The notes beneath the pieces were generated by a model that worked only from the letters and a program-made list of their open reading frames with translations, did not search any database and was not told the DNA's origin. Source: Tenericutes bacterium MZ-XQ (GTDB taxonomy: Bacteria > Bacillota_I > Bacilli_A > Acholeplasmatales > Acholeplasmataceae). From it: a stretch of DNA of 64,000 nucleotides. The position numbers and the translations under genes are program-made. The stretch lies in NCBI GenBank assembly GCA_002838205.1, contig CP017950.1, positions 1 to 64,000 on the forward strand. The letters run 5' to 3'. Of the stretch, positions 11,389-20,451 are shown piece after piece. Numbering within the stretch: position 1 is the first letter of the stretch; each line of letters opens with the position of its first letter.

Positions 11389-13512
11389 ATGAAATCTATC
11401 AATTTAAAAATCCAATATTTGATATTTATATTAGTGTTTATATTTTTAAACATTATCAATACATATTTTTTAACAATAAGAGAGCTCAATAGATATATTG
11501 AGCCTTTTACCCATACATTTATTGGCGAAATCAATCAATTTTTTGGGAATTTTGCTGTTTTATTTTTACTGTTTGTCATCGTAACTTTAATTTTTAAAAA
11601 AGCCAAAACAAGAATTAAAACATTAATATATATATCGCTCGTTTTAAACTTTTTGATCTATACATTTGGTGTGTTTAATCTATTTTATGGTACAGCTTTT
11701 TCAAGAGATGCTATTGTTATGCTAAAAAACCCAGCAGACGGTTTTGCTTTTGGCATTGTGTTAGAGACACTGTTAGAACTTATTACATATTATAGGATTG
11801 TTGTGTTTTTACCAACGATAACATTATTCATTTTGTTTTTAATATCATCAAGAGATCGATTAGCTGAACTTACATTTAAAAACAATATTAAAAAAGTAAT
11901 GATTGCATTAATTGCATTGATTTCAATTTTTTTCGTTTCCCTAAACAATTATTTCAATATGAAAGCTATAGATGCTCCTGTTGAATCGATGACATCAACA
12001 TATGCGATTCAAAATTTAGGTGTATATCCATATTACTTAGGACAACTTATGGGTGTTGAATTTGATACAGATTATGAAGAAATATTAAATATAAATAATG
12101 ATGATGATTTATTTGAAGCCTTCGATGCTTACAATAAAAATAAGGCATCGTATATTAATTTTTTCGATGGAAATACTTATAGTAATCGTTTAATGATTGA
12201 AGATGCAGTAAGCAATTTATATGTTGATCCAGAACTTTCAACAAGCTCAGATCTCACAGGCATTTTCAAAGACAAAAATTTGGTTTTGATTCACTTAGAA
12301 TCAATGAATCAGTTCTTATTAGATCATCCAGAGATTAGAGCTTTTATGCCTTTTATGGATGCAATCTTTGAAGAAAGTTTTGTTTTTAATAATTTCTACA
12401 ATAATGTAGGTATGGGTGTAAGCTCAGACGGCGAATTAGCTGTACTTACAGGGCTCAACCCTTCCGGAGATGAAACACTTTACTGGGAGTATAATAAAAC
12501 ACCTTATGAACTAACATCATTGGTCAAATACTTTAATCAAGCAAATTACTATACAGAAGCTATCCACGGTGATAAACAAACATTTTATAACCGGGATGTT
12601 ATTTATCCAGAGTTCTATGGATTTGATGCTTTTTATGCAATTGAAGACTTTATTGAAGATGGTTATGTGATTGAAGAGGGATATCTATTTGATGAAAACG
12701 AAGGACTTGTGCATCATTCTCCATGGATTAGTGATTTTCATTTAGCTGATTTCACATACGAATTAGGAAAAAATCTAGAAACAACACAGGAACCATACTT
12801 CTTATTCCCTATCACTATGATGGGACACACACCATATGACTATGATCCTTATGGTGGCCTTAGAGAAGATCAATTTCCTGAGTTTGCTGATTTGATTCAA
12901 AATATTACATTAAGATATATAAATTACAGTAAATATTATAATGATATCATTCAAAGATTTTTCATGGATGAACATGGTAATGATCAGACACTTGATGATT
13001 CAGTTTATGTTTTTTACAGTGATCACGGATCGGGTATAAAAAATGGGGATCTATCAATTTTGTTCGATAAAAATCTTGATCCTATGGAAGAAAGAAAGAT
13101 GCTTCAACAAGTCACAGCGTTTATATATGCTCCAAGTAATGACACATATGTGACTTATGGTGATTATACGATTAGAAAAGGGTTAATTACGGGAGAGCAG
13201 GATTTAGTACGTTCTCAAATTGATTTATATAGAACAATCATAGAGTTATTTGACCTTCCAGCACAAAATGATATGTATTTTGGTGTGCACGGGATGAGCG
13301 TTGAACCCACATATGCTTTAGATAATAGGTTGACTGATGTCGCTTTAGATCAGTATTTCTTCTCACTTAGAAATAGAAATCGCATTTATCCTAATCATGA
13401 AGTAGTATCTGATGAAGTATATAATTATATTTTAAGATACAAGCTCCTAAGTGATTTTTTATTATCTAAAAGTGATTTACAAAAAATATTAAATGAGATG
13501 AATCATGCATAA
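11389..13512 (+). CDS. LtaS-like membrane phosphoglycerol transferase
   Basis: A 707-residue protein with about five N-terminal membrane segments (residues 8-190) and an extracellular sulfatase-fold domain. Family landmarks are LVLIHLES (E304, metal ligand), the nucleophile region GVSSDGEL (343-350) and FYSDHGSG (metal-binding Asp-His). In S. aureus LtaS the nucleophile is Thr in GKTSDSE; here the aligned residue is Ser345 (AGC at 12421). Known members move glycerol-phosphate from phosphatidylglycerol to glycolipid or to lipoteichoic acid. Acholeplasma makes glycerophosphoryl-glucolipids rather than a wall, so a primase-like role on a glucolipid is my inference. The gene overlaps the next by 8 bases. 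A sulfatase or other phosphotransferase role is not excluded. Confidence 0.85.
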   Translation: MKSINLKIQYLIFILVFIFLNIINTYFLTIRELNRYIEPFTHTFIGEINQFFGNFAVLFLLFVIVTLIFKKAKTRIKTLIYISLVLNFLIYTFGVFNLFYGTAFSRDAIVMLKNPADGFAFGIVLETLLELITYYRIVVFLPTITLFILFLISSRDRLAELTFKNNIKKVMIALIALISIFFVSLNNYFNMKAIDAPVESMTSTYAIQNLGVYPYYLGQLMGVEFDTDYEEILNINNDDDLFEAFDAYNKNKASYINFFDGNTYSNRLMIEDAVSNLYVDPELSTSSDLTGIFKDKNLVLIHLESMNQFLLDHPEIRAFMPFMDAIFEESFVFNNFYNNVGMGVSSDGELAVLTGLNPSGDETLYWEYNKTPYELTSLVKYFNQANYYTEAIHGDKQTFYNRDVIYPEFYGFDAFYAIEDFIEDGYVIEEGYLFDENEGLVHHSPWISDFHLADFTYELGKNLETTQEPYFLFPITMMGHTPYDYDPYGGLREDQFPEFADLIQNITLRYINYSKYYNDIIQRFFMDEHGNDQTLDDSVYVFYSDHGSGIKNGDLSILFDKNLDPMEERKMLQQVTAFIYAPSNDTYVTYGDYTIRKGLITGEQDLVRSQIDLYRTIIELFDLPAQNDMYFGVHGMSVEPTYALDNRLTDVALDQYFFSLRNRNRIYPNHEVVSDEVYNYILRYKLLSDFLLSKSDLQKILNEMNHA

Positions 13513-14161
13513 GAAGCACATGATCAAGCAATTACACTCAACATTTTATGTTGCTGTTGGATTTGCATTATTCACATTTATTTTTGGAATGATTTTAGCA
13601 AACGGATTAGTCGTCTTCTTATCTTGGAATATTGCTTTAGCAATCATTGTCTATGGGCTAAGTTATATATCCTTAAATCTTTATATAAAAAAAGCATATC
13701 GACATTTATCATGGATAGGTATAGGTTTATGGGTTATATTTTTTCCAAATAGTTTTTATATCATCACTGATACCATTCATTTTCAAAACTATGATTTTTT
13801 CCAGGTATATCCCAATATATATCAATTAGAGATTTATGACTGGTACGTGTTCTTTATCGTAACGATTGCGATGATGATAGGTATCAAATTAGGATTATTA
13901 TCTATTTCAAACATTAAAAAAATAATACCCCAAAAATATATGAAGTATGAAGCTATAGGGCTAATCATGTTGTTCTTCTTAGCAAGTATCGCTATATATC
14001 TAGGTAGATTTATTCGATTAAATTCATGGAACATATTTGATCTTTCATCTATATTTTCTGGAATATTTAATCATTTTGAATTCTTCACGATATTTGTCAT
14101 TTTATTTACAATAATCCACGGAGTCATCTATATTTTGTTTAAAGAAAAGGAGATTGAATAA
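13505..14161 (+). CDS. DUF1361-family membrane protein
   Basis: 218 residues with about six hydrophobic segments. The stretch WVIFFPNSFYIITDTIHF matches the signature of DUF1361 proteins (FFPNAPYILTDLIHL-like). The biochemical function of this family is unknown. It overlaps the LtaS-like gene by 8 bases, so the two are probably made together, which suggests a role in the same envelope step; that is inference only. Its stop codon lies inside the terminator hairpin. Confidence 0.85.
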   Translation: MHKKHMIKQLHSTFYVAVGFALFTFIFGMILANGLVVFLSWNIALAIIVYGLSYISLNLYIKKAYRHLSWIGIGLWVIFFPNSFYIITDTIHFQNYDFFQVYPNIYQLEIYDWYVFFIVTIAMMIGIKLGLLSISNIKKIIPQKYMKYEAIGLIMLFFLASIAIYLGRFIRLNSWNIFDLSSIFSGIFNHFEFFTIFVILFTIIHGVIYILFKEKEIE

Positions 14162-14180
14162 AATCAATCTCCTATATTTT
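14148..14180. terminator. Bidirectional terminator between convergent genes
   Basis: AGGAGATTGA (14148-14157), loop ATAAAA, TCAATCTCCT (14164-14173): a perfect 10-bp stem. T-rich sequence follows on the plus strand, and uppP ends from the other side at 14180, so the hairpin can serve both genes. Confidence 0.8.
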
Positions 14181-14980
14181 TAAATAAAGTGAAGTACCAA
14201 AGATATACCACCAACAATTAGACAATAAATCGCAAAATAAATTAAGTTTTTAACCTTTACATATTTATAGAAAATGCGTACAGATAATAAACTGAAAATA
14301 AAACTCATGATAAATGCTAAACTATATCCAATCACATGGATGGATTCGCTTGCATGTAGAGCTTCGTAAAACCCGAGTAACATGACTGGGACCGAGACTA
14401 AAATATAGCTAAGAAATGAGAATTTTAAAACTTTTTTCAACTCAATCTTTTGAATGAGACCACCACTCATCGTAATCCCACTTCTTGATATTCCAGGGAA
14501 TATCGCAAACATTTGAAATGAACCGATAATTAAAGCATTCTTCCATGATATATCTTTTTTCCATTCGATATCTCTTACCATGTAAACGTAGAACAATAAA
14601 CCAGATGTCACAACTAATGCAAATCCTACAGACAGTAAGTCTTCTGGAAGCATATCTTTAAACAATAAACCAAAGATGCCAATAGGAATCACGGCAATGA
14701 TTAATTTGACCACATATTCAAAATCTTGTTTATAGTTTTCTTCTTTTTTAAATAAGAATTTAAACGTACCGACGATTAAGTCTTTAATATCTTTTCTAAA
14801 AAACAATAGCAATGCCAGAAATGATCCTGTATTTGTTATCATTAAAAAAATGGTTAAGTTTGTAAGATCAATATCAAGCAAATGACTAAATAACGTTAAA
14901 TGACCACTACTTGATACAGGGAAAATTTCTGTTATGCCTTGAATAATGCCTAATATTATGTATTTAATAATATCTATCAT
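14180..14980 (-). CDS. uppP: Undecaprenyl-diphosphatase UppP/BacA
   Basis: UppP removes one phosphate from undecaprenyl diphosphate so that the lipid carrier can be reused. The 266-residue multi-pass protein carries both family motifs: QGITEIFPVSSSGHL near the N-terminus and FPGISRSGITMSGG in the middle (the SRS and catalytic regions). In walled bacteria the carrier serves peptidoglycan and teichoic acids. No such pathway is visible here, so the carrier presumably serves lipoglycan or other surface glycans. It diverges from the DUF368/PopT gene 83 bases away. Confidence 0.95.
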   Translation of the reverse strand: MIDIIKYIILGIIQGITEIFPVSSSGHLTLFSHLLDIDLTNLTIFLMITNTGSFLALLLFFRKDIKDLIVGTFKFLFKKEENYKQDFEYVVKLIIAVIPIGIFGLLFKDMLPEDLLSVGFALVVTSGLLFYVYMVRDIEWKKDISWKNALIIGSFQMFAIFPGISRSGITMSGGLIQKIELKKVLKFSFLSYILVSVPVMLLGFYEALHASESIHVIGYSLAFIMSFIFSLLSVRIFYKYVKVKNLIYFAIYCLIVGGISLVLHFI

Positions 14981-15063
14981 GTTATCACCAAACTTATTAT
15001 AGCATAGATGAAAGTGAAAAAATATGTTAAAATAATATCAATCATCAGACATAAGGAGCATAT

Positions 15064-15957
15064 ATGAAACAACTTGTAAAAATCATTAAAGGTAGCCTCG
15101 TTGGTATGGGAAGTATTCTTCCTGGCATCTCAGGTTCTATGGTTGCAGCTATTTTAAAAATATATCAATATCTCATAGATGCATTAAACGATTTTCTCAA
15201 AAAACCAATCAAATCCATCTTATCAGTATGGGAATATATCATAGGTGTCATTTTAGGTTTTATCATTGGATTTGTATTTATAGATTTATTTTATGACATC
15301 GCCCCAATCCCAATTACATTCTTATTCATTGGATTCATCTTAGGCGCAATACCATCTCTAATTAAAGAAGTTAAATTAAAATCATATAAATGGCATCATT
15401 ACTTAACATTCATCATCGCAATTTTAGCAATGATTGGTTTTATTTTCATCAAGGAATCAGAAAATAATCCTGATAGTTTATTTTATTACGTTTCTGTATT
15501 TTTTGTAGGTGTTATCTATGCAGTCGCTTTAATTATTCCTGGGCTTAGCGGGTCAACAATGCTTATGGCATTTGGATATTTTCAATTATTAATCAATTTA
15601 GTTGATGATATAGCAAAGGCGTTTGTTACCCTTAATTTTACAGAAATCGCATCACAACTACCGATGTTATTCTTACTCATATTGGGAGCACTTATTGGGT
15701 TGATTCTTGTAGGAAAACTCATGCATTATTTATTACATCATTTTAAAACACATTTCTATCTAGCGGTATTAGGTATTGTCGTTATATCGCCATTTAATAT
15801 TTTGTTTACACTTCAAGAAAATACAACAGCTAATGTATTTCAAGCAAATTTTTGGAGTTATTTTATAGGTGCGCTATTATTTATTATAGGTATTTTAATT
15901 ACATTCAGTTTATCAAATAAAAAAGAAGAGCCAAAAGGAGAGATCATTCATGATTAG
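15064..15957 (+). CDS. popT: DUF368 membrane protein, PopT-type polyprenyl-phosphate transporter
   Basis: 297 residues, about eight to ten membrane segments. Two inverted-repeat-like motifs characteristic of DUF368 are visible: GSILPGISGSMVAAIL (about residues 17-32) and ALIIPGLSGSTMLMAFG (about 156-172). DUF368 proteins (PopT) were shown in other bacteria to return undecaprenyl phosphate across the membrane. Placement back to back with uppP supports a shared job in carrier recycling. The gene overlaps galU by 8 bases, linking it to UDP-glucose supply. The symbol is given by family, not by direct proof. Confidence 0.85.
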   Translation: MKQLVKIIKGSLVGMGSILPGISGSMVAAILKIYQYLIDALNDFLKKPIKSILSVWEYIIGVILGFIIGFVFIDLFYDIAPIPITFLFIGFILGAIPSLIKEVKLKSYKWHHYLTFIIAILAMIGFIFIKESENNPDSLFYYVSVFFVGVIYAVALIIPGLSGSTMLMAFGYFQLLINLVDDIAKAFVTLNFTEIASQLPMLFLLILGALIGLILVGKLMHYLLHHFKTHFYLAVLGIVVISPFNILFTLQENTTANVFQANFWSYFIGALLFIIGILITFSLSNKKEEPKGEIIHD

Positions 15958-16822
15958 AAAAGCAGTGATTCCAGCAGCGGGGTATGGCACAAGATTTTTA
16001 CCAATTACAAAAGCATTACCAAAAGAATTGTTACCGATTATAGATAGACCAACGATTGAATATATTGTTGATGAAGCGATTAAATCGGGTATTACCGACA
16101 TTTTACTTATTGTAAGTAGTAATAAAAATGCAATCATTGATTATTTTGATTACAACATAGAATTAGAAACAATTCTTTTATCGAAGCAAAAAGAAGAAGA
16201 GTATCATTTAGTTCGAAATATTGCTAAGGGTGCCAACCTTCACTTCATTAGACAAAAAGAACAACTCGGTTTAGGGCACGCTGTTCTACAAGCAGAAGCT
16301 TTTATTGGCAATGAACCATTTGCAGTTCTTTTAGGTGATGATATGTATGTTACAGAAGGCACTCCAGCCATTAAACAGATGATGGATGCATTTGAAAAAA
16401 CAAATCAATCGATTTTAGGCACGATGGAAGTTGCATATGAAGACACTTATAAATACGGTATTTGTACGCCTAAAGAAGAGAAAAAAGGACCACTTGTTGA
16501 ATTAAAAGACGTAGTGGAAAAACCAGATATAGAAGTTGCACCATCAAGATCAGCAATCGGTGGTAGATATATTCTTACTCCAACTATTTTTGAATACTTA
16601 AAAAACCAACAAAAAGGTAAAGGTAACGAAATTCAATTAACAGATGCAATCCTTAGACTTATGAAAAAAGAAAAAGTTTATGCATACGATATAGATGCAA
16701 AGCGTTATGATGTTGGAAATAAACTAGATTATGTTGAAGCTATCTTAGATTTTGGATTGCAAAAAGATGAATTAAAAGAAGGATTAAAAGCTTTAATCAA
16801 AGAAAAAGCAAAACACTTATAA
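15950..16822 (+). CDS. galU: UTP-glucose-1-phosphate uridylyltransferase
   Basis: GalU makes UDP-glucose from UTP and glucose 1-phosphate. The nucleotide-binding signature AVIPAAGYGTRFLPITKALPKELLPI opens the 290-residue protein, and LGDDMYVTE holds the metal-binding aspartates. UDP-glucose is the donor for the mono- and diglucosyl-diacylglycerols of Acholeplasma membranes (known biology), so its position behind uppP/popT and near an LtaS-like gene fits an envelope lipid cluster. It overlaps the upstream gene by 8 bases. Confidence 0.96.
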   Translation: MIRKAVIPAAGYGTRFLPITKALPKELLPIIDRPTIEYIVDEAIKSGITDILLIVSSNKNAIIDYFDYNIELETILLSKQKEEEYHLVRNIAKGANLHFIRQKEQLGLGHAVLQAEAFIGNEPFAVLLGDDMYVTEGTPAIKQMMDAFEKTNQSILGTMEVAYEDTYKYGICTPKEEKKGPLVELKDVVEKPDIEVAPSRSAIGGRYILTPTIFEYLKNQQKGKGNEIQLTDAILRLMKKEKVYAYDIDAKRYDVGNKLDYVEAILDFGLQKDELKEGLKALIKEKAKHL

Positions 16823-16827
16823 TTCAC

Positions 16828-16856
16828 TTTACATTTTTGCAGTTAAACTCTATAAT
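16828..16856 (+). promoter_or_regulatory. Promoter for the T-box/serS transcript
   Basis: -35 TTTACA (16828-16833), 17-base spacer, -10 TATAAT (16851-16856). The T-box leader begins about ten bases downstream. Confidence 0.85.
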
Positions 16857-16867
16857 ATAAGTAACAC

Positions 16868-17075
16868 GTAAGAAAGACTAGTAGTATCTGATTTGTTTTA
16901 AAGAGAGAACACGTTGGTGAGAGTGTTTAAACAAACGTATATGAATCTACTTTCCTAGTGATGCTAATCACATCCGTAAATCTGCGTTAAAGATTAAGTT
17001 AAAGTGCTAGGGTAACCTAGAACTAAGGTGGTACCGCGAACTTTCGTCCTTAGACATCATGTCTGAGGACTTTTT
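16868..17075 (+). ncRNA. T-box riboswitch upstream of serS
   Basis: The leader contains the T-box core AAGGTGGTACCGCG (17025-17038), which reads the acceptor end of uncharged tRNA. Stem I is closed by GAAAG (16872-16876) with CTTTC (16950-16954) and has an upper helix TTTGTTT/AAACAAA. The codon TCT (16946-16948), just 5' of CTTTC and followed by A, is at the specifier position and reads serine, in agreement with the gene. The terminator stem GTCCTTAGAC (17046-17055) with GTCTGAGGAC (17061-17070) and TTTTT follows. Known mechanism: uncharged tRNA-Ser favours the antiterminator and raises serS expression. Confidence 0.93.
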
Positions 17076-17096
17076 ATTTTAAAGGAGGATATTAAA

Positions 17097-18374
17097 ATGT
17101 TAGATTTAAAATTTGTTACAGAAAACATCGATAAGGTTATAGAAAACTTATCTAAAAGACAAGGGGATTTTAGTTATTTAAAAGAACTAGAAGCCTTGCA
17201 AGAACAAAGAAAGCATATCATCGTTGATGTTGAATCAAAAAAAGCTTTAAGAAATGAATCTTCTAAAAAGATAGGAGAACTCAAAAGAAATAAACAAGAT
17301 GCAACACATATCTTAGAACAAGTTAAAGACTTAGGCGATGAAATCAAAGTCATGGATGATAAACTTAAAGAAATCGAAGAAAAAATCTTCGATATTTTAG
17401 CAATCACACCAAACTTACTTCATGAATCAGTGCCTTTTGGTGAAGATGAAACAAAAAATGTTGAAATCAGAAAAGTTGGCGAACCTAAATCATATGACTT
17501 TGAAGTCAAAGATCATGTAGAACTCGGTGAGAAACTCGGTATTCTAGATTTTGAAAGAGCTGCTAAAATTACAGGCACTCGATTTGTTGTCGATAAGGGT
17601 TTAGGCGCTAGACTCGAAAGATCTCTTATTCAGTTCATGATGGATATGCATAGTTTAAACCATGGATATGAAGAAGTTATTCCACCGTTTATTGTTAATG
17701 ATAAAAGTATGTATGCCACGGGGCAGTTTCCTAAATTCAAAGAGGATAGTTTTAAACTGGAGTTAAAGGATCAAAATTACTACTTAAACCCAACTGCTGA
17801 AGTACCAACCATAAACCTATATCGTGATGAAATTATCGATGGTGATTTATTGCCTATTAAATACTGTAGCTATACAACTGCATTTAGATCTGAAGCAGGA
17901 TCTGCAGGAAGAGACACGAAAGGTATTTTAAGACAACACCAGTTCAATAAAGTTGAACTTATTAAGTTTACTACACCTGAATCATCATATGATGAACTAG
18001 AGCGTATGTTAATCAATTCTGAAGAAGTACTCAAACAGTTAGAATTACCTTATAGAGTCGTTTCTTTATGTAGTGGAGATATGGGCTTTGGTATGGCAAA
18101 AACATATGATTTAGAAGTTTGGTTACCAGGACAAAATAAATATCGTGAAATCGGATCTATCTCTAATGCAGAAGATTTTCAAGCTAGACGTGCTAATATT
18201 AGATTTAAACGTACAAAAGATAGTAAAACTGAATACGTACATACTTTAAATGGATCTGGTTTAGCAGTAGGCAGAACCATGATTGCGATTATTGAAAATT
18301 ATCAAAATAAAGATGGATCAATTACTGTTCCTAAAGCACTAGTCCCATATATGAAGGTTAATGTTATTAAATAA
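17097..18374 (+). CDS. serS: Seryl-tRNA synthetase
   Basis: Charges tRNA-Ser with serine. The 425-residue class II enzyme has the long N-terminal coiled-coil arm that grips the tRNA (about residues 25-105, rich in Lys and Glu), motif 2 [21 protein letters not shown] and motif 3 [19 protein letters not shown]. The start follows a strong AAAGGAGG site at 17081-17088. Expression is under the T-box leader directly upstream. Confidence 0.98.
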   Translation: MLDLKFVTENIDKVIENLSKRQGDFSYLKELEALQEQRKHIIVDVESKKALRNESSKKIGELKRNKQDATHILEQVKDLGDEIKVMDDKLKEIEEKIFDILAITPNLLHESVPFGEDETKNVEIRKVGEPKSYDFEVKDHVELGEKLGILDFERAAKITGTRFVVDKGLGARLERSLIQFMMDMHSLNHGYEEVIPPFIVNDKSMYATGQFPKFKEDSFKLELKDQNYYLNPTAEVPTINLYRDEIIDGDLLPIKYCSYTTAFRSEAGSAGRDTKGILRQHQFNKVELIKFTTPESSYDELERMLINSEEVLKQLELPYRVVSLCSGDMGFGMAKTYDLEVWLPGQNKYREIGSISNAEDFQARRANIRFKRTKDSKTEYVHTLNGSGLAVGRTMIAIIENYQNKDGSITVPKALVPYMKVNVIK

Positions 18375-18462
18375 CATAATTTCACATTAAAAAAACATAG
18401 ACATCACATAGTGTTTTGTTATACTATAGGTACTTCATTTTTCTCTTTATTTATAGACTCTA

Positions 18463-18494
18463 TGTTATAATAAGTGTGCAAACGCACACTTATT
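18463..18494 (+). promoter_or_regulatory. Two-component operon promoter with overlapping perfect inverted repeat
   Basis: An extended -10, TGTTATAAT (18463-18471), is overlapped by an 11-bp perfect inverted repeat: AATAAGTGTGC (18469-18479), AAAC, GCACACTTATT (18484-18494). The repeat ends about ten bases before the ribosome-binding site of the response regulator gene. It could be an operator, a stabilising 5' hairpin or a weak terminator; its overlap with the -10 favours an operator, perhaps for the regulator itself. Confidence 0.6.
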
Positions 18495-18517
18495 TTACTA
18501 TATAGGAGGGTGCTCAT

Positions 18518-19174
18518 ATGAAAATCTATTATGTTGAAGACGAACAAGATTTAGCTGGTATTATCAAAAAATATTTAATGAGAGAAGGATTTGACGTCAC
18601 TGTTTTTTTTGATGGTGAATCTGCAATGGAACATATTCATGATGATGTTGATTTATGGATTTTAGATATCATGCTTACTGGTGATGTGAGTGGATACGAT
18701 ATCATTAAAGCACTTAAGGCAAATGAATCTGATGCAGCGGTTATTTTTACGTCTGCCAGAGACCAAGATTTAGATAAGATTATGGGATTAGAGCTAGGGA
18801 GTGACGATTATTTAGCTAAACCTTATTCTCCAAGAGAACTCATATTAAGAGTTAAGGCTGTACTCAAAAGACAAAGTCACTTTCAAGTATCAGAAATTAT
18901 TCACTATGATCAATATGAGATTAATATTACAAAAAGAGAAATAAAAGCAAATGATGGAATGATTGATCTTACAAATAAAGAGTTTGAATTACTATCTTTT
19001 TTCATCAAAAATCCGAATAAAGCTTTTTCTAGAGAAGAAATATTAAAGCACGTTTGGGGAGATAATTACTACGGTAGTGACCGTGTTGTTGATGATCTTC
19101 TTAGACGCTTAAGACATAAGATGCCTGAATTAAAGATTGAAACGATCTACGGATATGGATATCGCTTATTATGA
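18518..19174 (+). CDS. OmpR-family response regulator
   Basis: 218 residues: a receiver domain with the acidic pocket EDE (7-9), phospho-acceptor Asp50 in LWILDIML, and the conserved Lys in YLAKPYSPRELI, followed by a winged-helix DNA-binding domain ending VWGDNYYGSDRVVDDLLRRLRHKM. It is followed with a 4-base overlap by the partner sensor kinase. Targets cannot be told from sequence; a palindrome at its own promoter is a candidate autoregulatory site. Confidence 0.95.
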   Translation: MKIYYVEDEQDLAGIIKKYLMREGFDVTVFFDGESAMEHIHDDVDLWILDIMLTGDVSGYDIIKALKANESDAAVIFTSARDQDLDKIMGLELGSDDYLAKPYSPRELILRVKAVLKRQSHFQVSEIIHYDQYEINITKREIKANDGMIDLTNKEFELLSFFIKNPNKAFSREEILKHVWGDNYYGSDRVVDDLLRRLRHKMPELKIETIYGYGYRLL

Positions 19175-20451
19175 GAAAATTTAAAAAACTGAAATTATCG
19201 ACACAAATTAATCTTATTTTTACGATTGTAACTGTGCTGACTAGTTTCGTTTTTTTGTTTGCAGTCACACAAGTCATAAGAGAATCAAGAGTACAACAGA
19301 ACAAGGATCAACTTAATGCCTATTTCAATGAAATCATTCAAATGGCACCATTATCAAGACCAACAAATAATAGATACAACGGATATGTTGTTTATCAAAA
19401 CGGAAGATTGCTTTATGCTTCGAGTAATTTTAGCGACGTGTTAGACGATCAATATACGACAAGTAGACTTTATCAAATGTTTAGTGTAAGACCAGGTTTT
19501 GAAGCTGAAGATATTGAAGATGATAAAACATATTATTTTAGATTTCAAAGAAGATCTGATTCAGACTTTGTCATCGTGTTTACTGGAGATGACTATTTAT
19601 CTGTTACAAATACAAGATTTTCAGCTGTCGTATTAGTGAGTTTGGTTGCAATCATACTTCTAGGTAATATAACCATACTTATGTGGTCTAGAATTACAGT
19701 TGATCGTGTTAAACACCTTGAAGGTGAAGTCGCACTACTTACAAAAAACAATTATAAAGTACCTATTAAAATGGGTGGAGATGACGAAATCACTGATTTG
19801 GCAAGAACAATTGAAAAGATGAGACGTGAGATCGAGCTTAATGAAAATATCAAGCAAGAAATGCTCCAAAATATATCTCATGATTTTAAAACACCAATTG
19901 CTGTTATTAGATCTTATGCAGAAGCTATTTCTGATGGCATATCTGATCCTAAAGAAGCAAAGATCGTCATCAAACAAGCAGATATATTAAATCAAAAAGT
20001 TAAACAACTGCTAGAGCTTAATAAGTTAGAGTATTTAAAAGATCCGTCTACATTTGAGACGATTAGAATAAAGGATTTAATTAAAAACATCATAAATCAA
20101 CAAAAATATAGGACACAGATAAAAATAAAAACAGAGTTAGATGACTCAACATATTTTGCAACCAAAGAAAATCTATTAACTGTATTTAGTAATATTTTAG
20201 ATAATGCACTTAGATATGCTAAAAAAGAAATAAAGATTACGTTAAATAATAAAAAACTCACCTTCTATAACGATGGTGAGCCAATAAGTGATAAATTTAT
20301 AGAACAATTATTCAAGCCATACGAAAAAGGCAGCAAAGGCCAATTTGGTTTAGGGATGAGTATTGTTCAAAAGACTTGTGAACATTTCAATTTACAGTTA
20401 TCTGTTAAAAATGTTAATCCAGGTGTTGAGTTTACGATAGAGCCTCTATAA
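19171..20451 (+). CDS. Sensor histidine kinase
   Basis: 426 residues with two membrane segments (about 15-37 and 150-172) enclosing an extracellular sensing region of roughly 110 residues, a HAMP-like linker, the dimerisation box ISHDFKTPI with phospho-acceptor His237, and a HATPase domain with N box NILDNALRYA and GLGMSIVQK. It overlaps the response regulator by 4 bases (ATGA). The stimulus is unknown. Its end overlaps the convergent HIT gene by 20 bases, so the two transcripts are antisense to each other there. Confidence 0.95.
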   Translation: MRKFKKLKLSTQINLIFTIVTVLTSFVFLFAVTQVIRESRVQQNKDQLNAYFNEIIQMAPLSRPTNNRYNGYVVYQNGRLLYASSNFSDVLDDQYTTSRLYQMFSVRPGFEAEDIEDDKTYYFRFQRRSDSDFVIVFTGDDYLSVTNTRFSAVVLVSLVAIILLGNITILMWSRITVDRVKHLEGEVALLTKNNYKVPIKMGGDDEITDLARTIEKMRREIELNENIKQEMLQNISHDFKTPIAVIRSYAEAISDGISDPKEAKIVIKQADILNQKVKQLLELNKLEYLKDPSTFETIRIKDLIKNIINQQKYRTQIKIKTELDDSTYFATKENLLTVFSNILDNALRYAKKEIKITLNNKKLTFYNDGEPISDKFIEQLFKPYEKGSKGQFGLGMSIVQKTCEHFNLQLSVKNVNPGVEFTIEPL

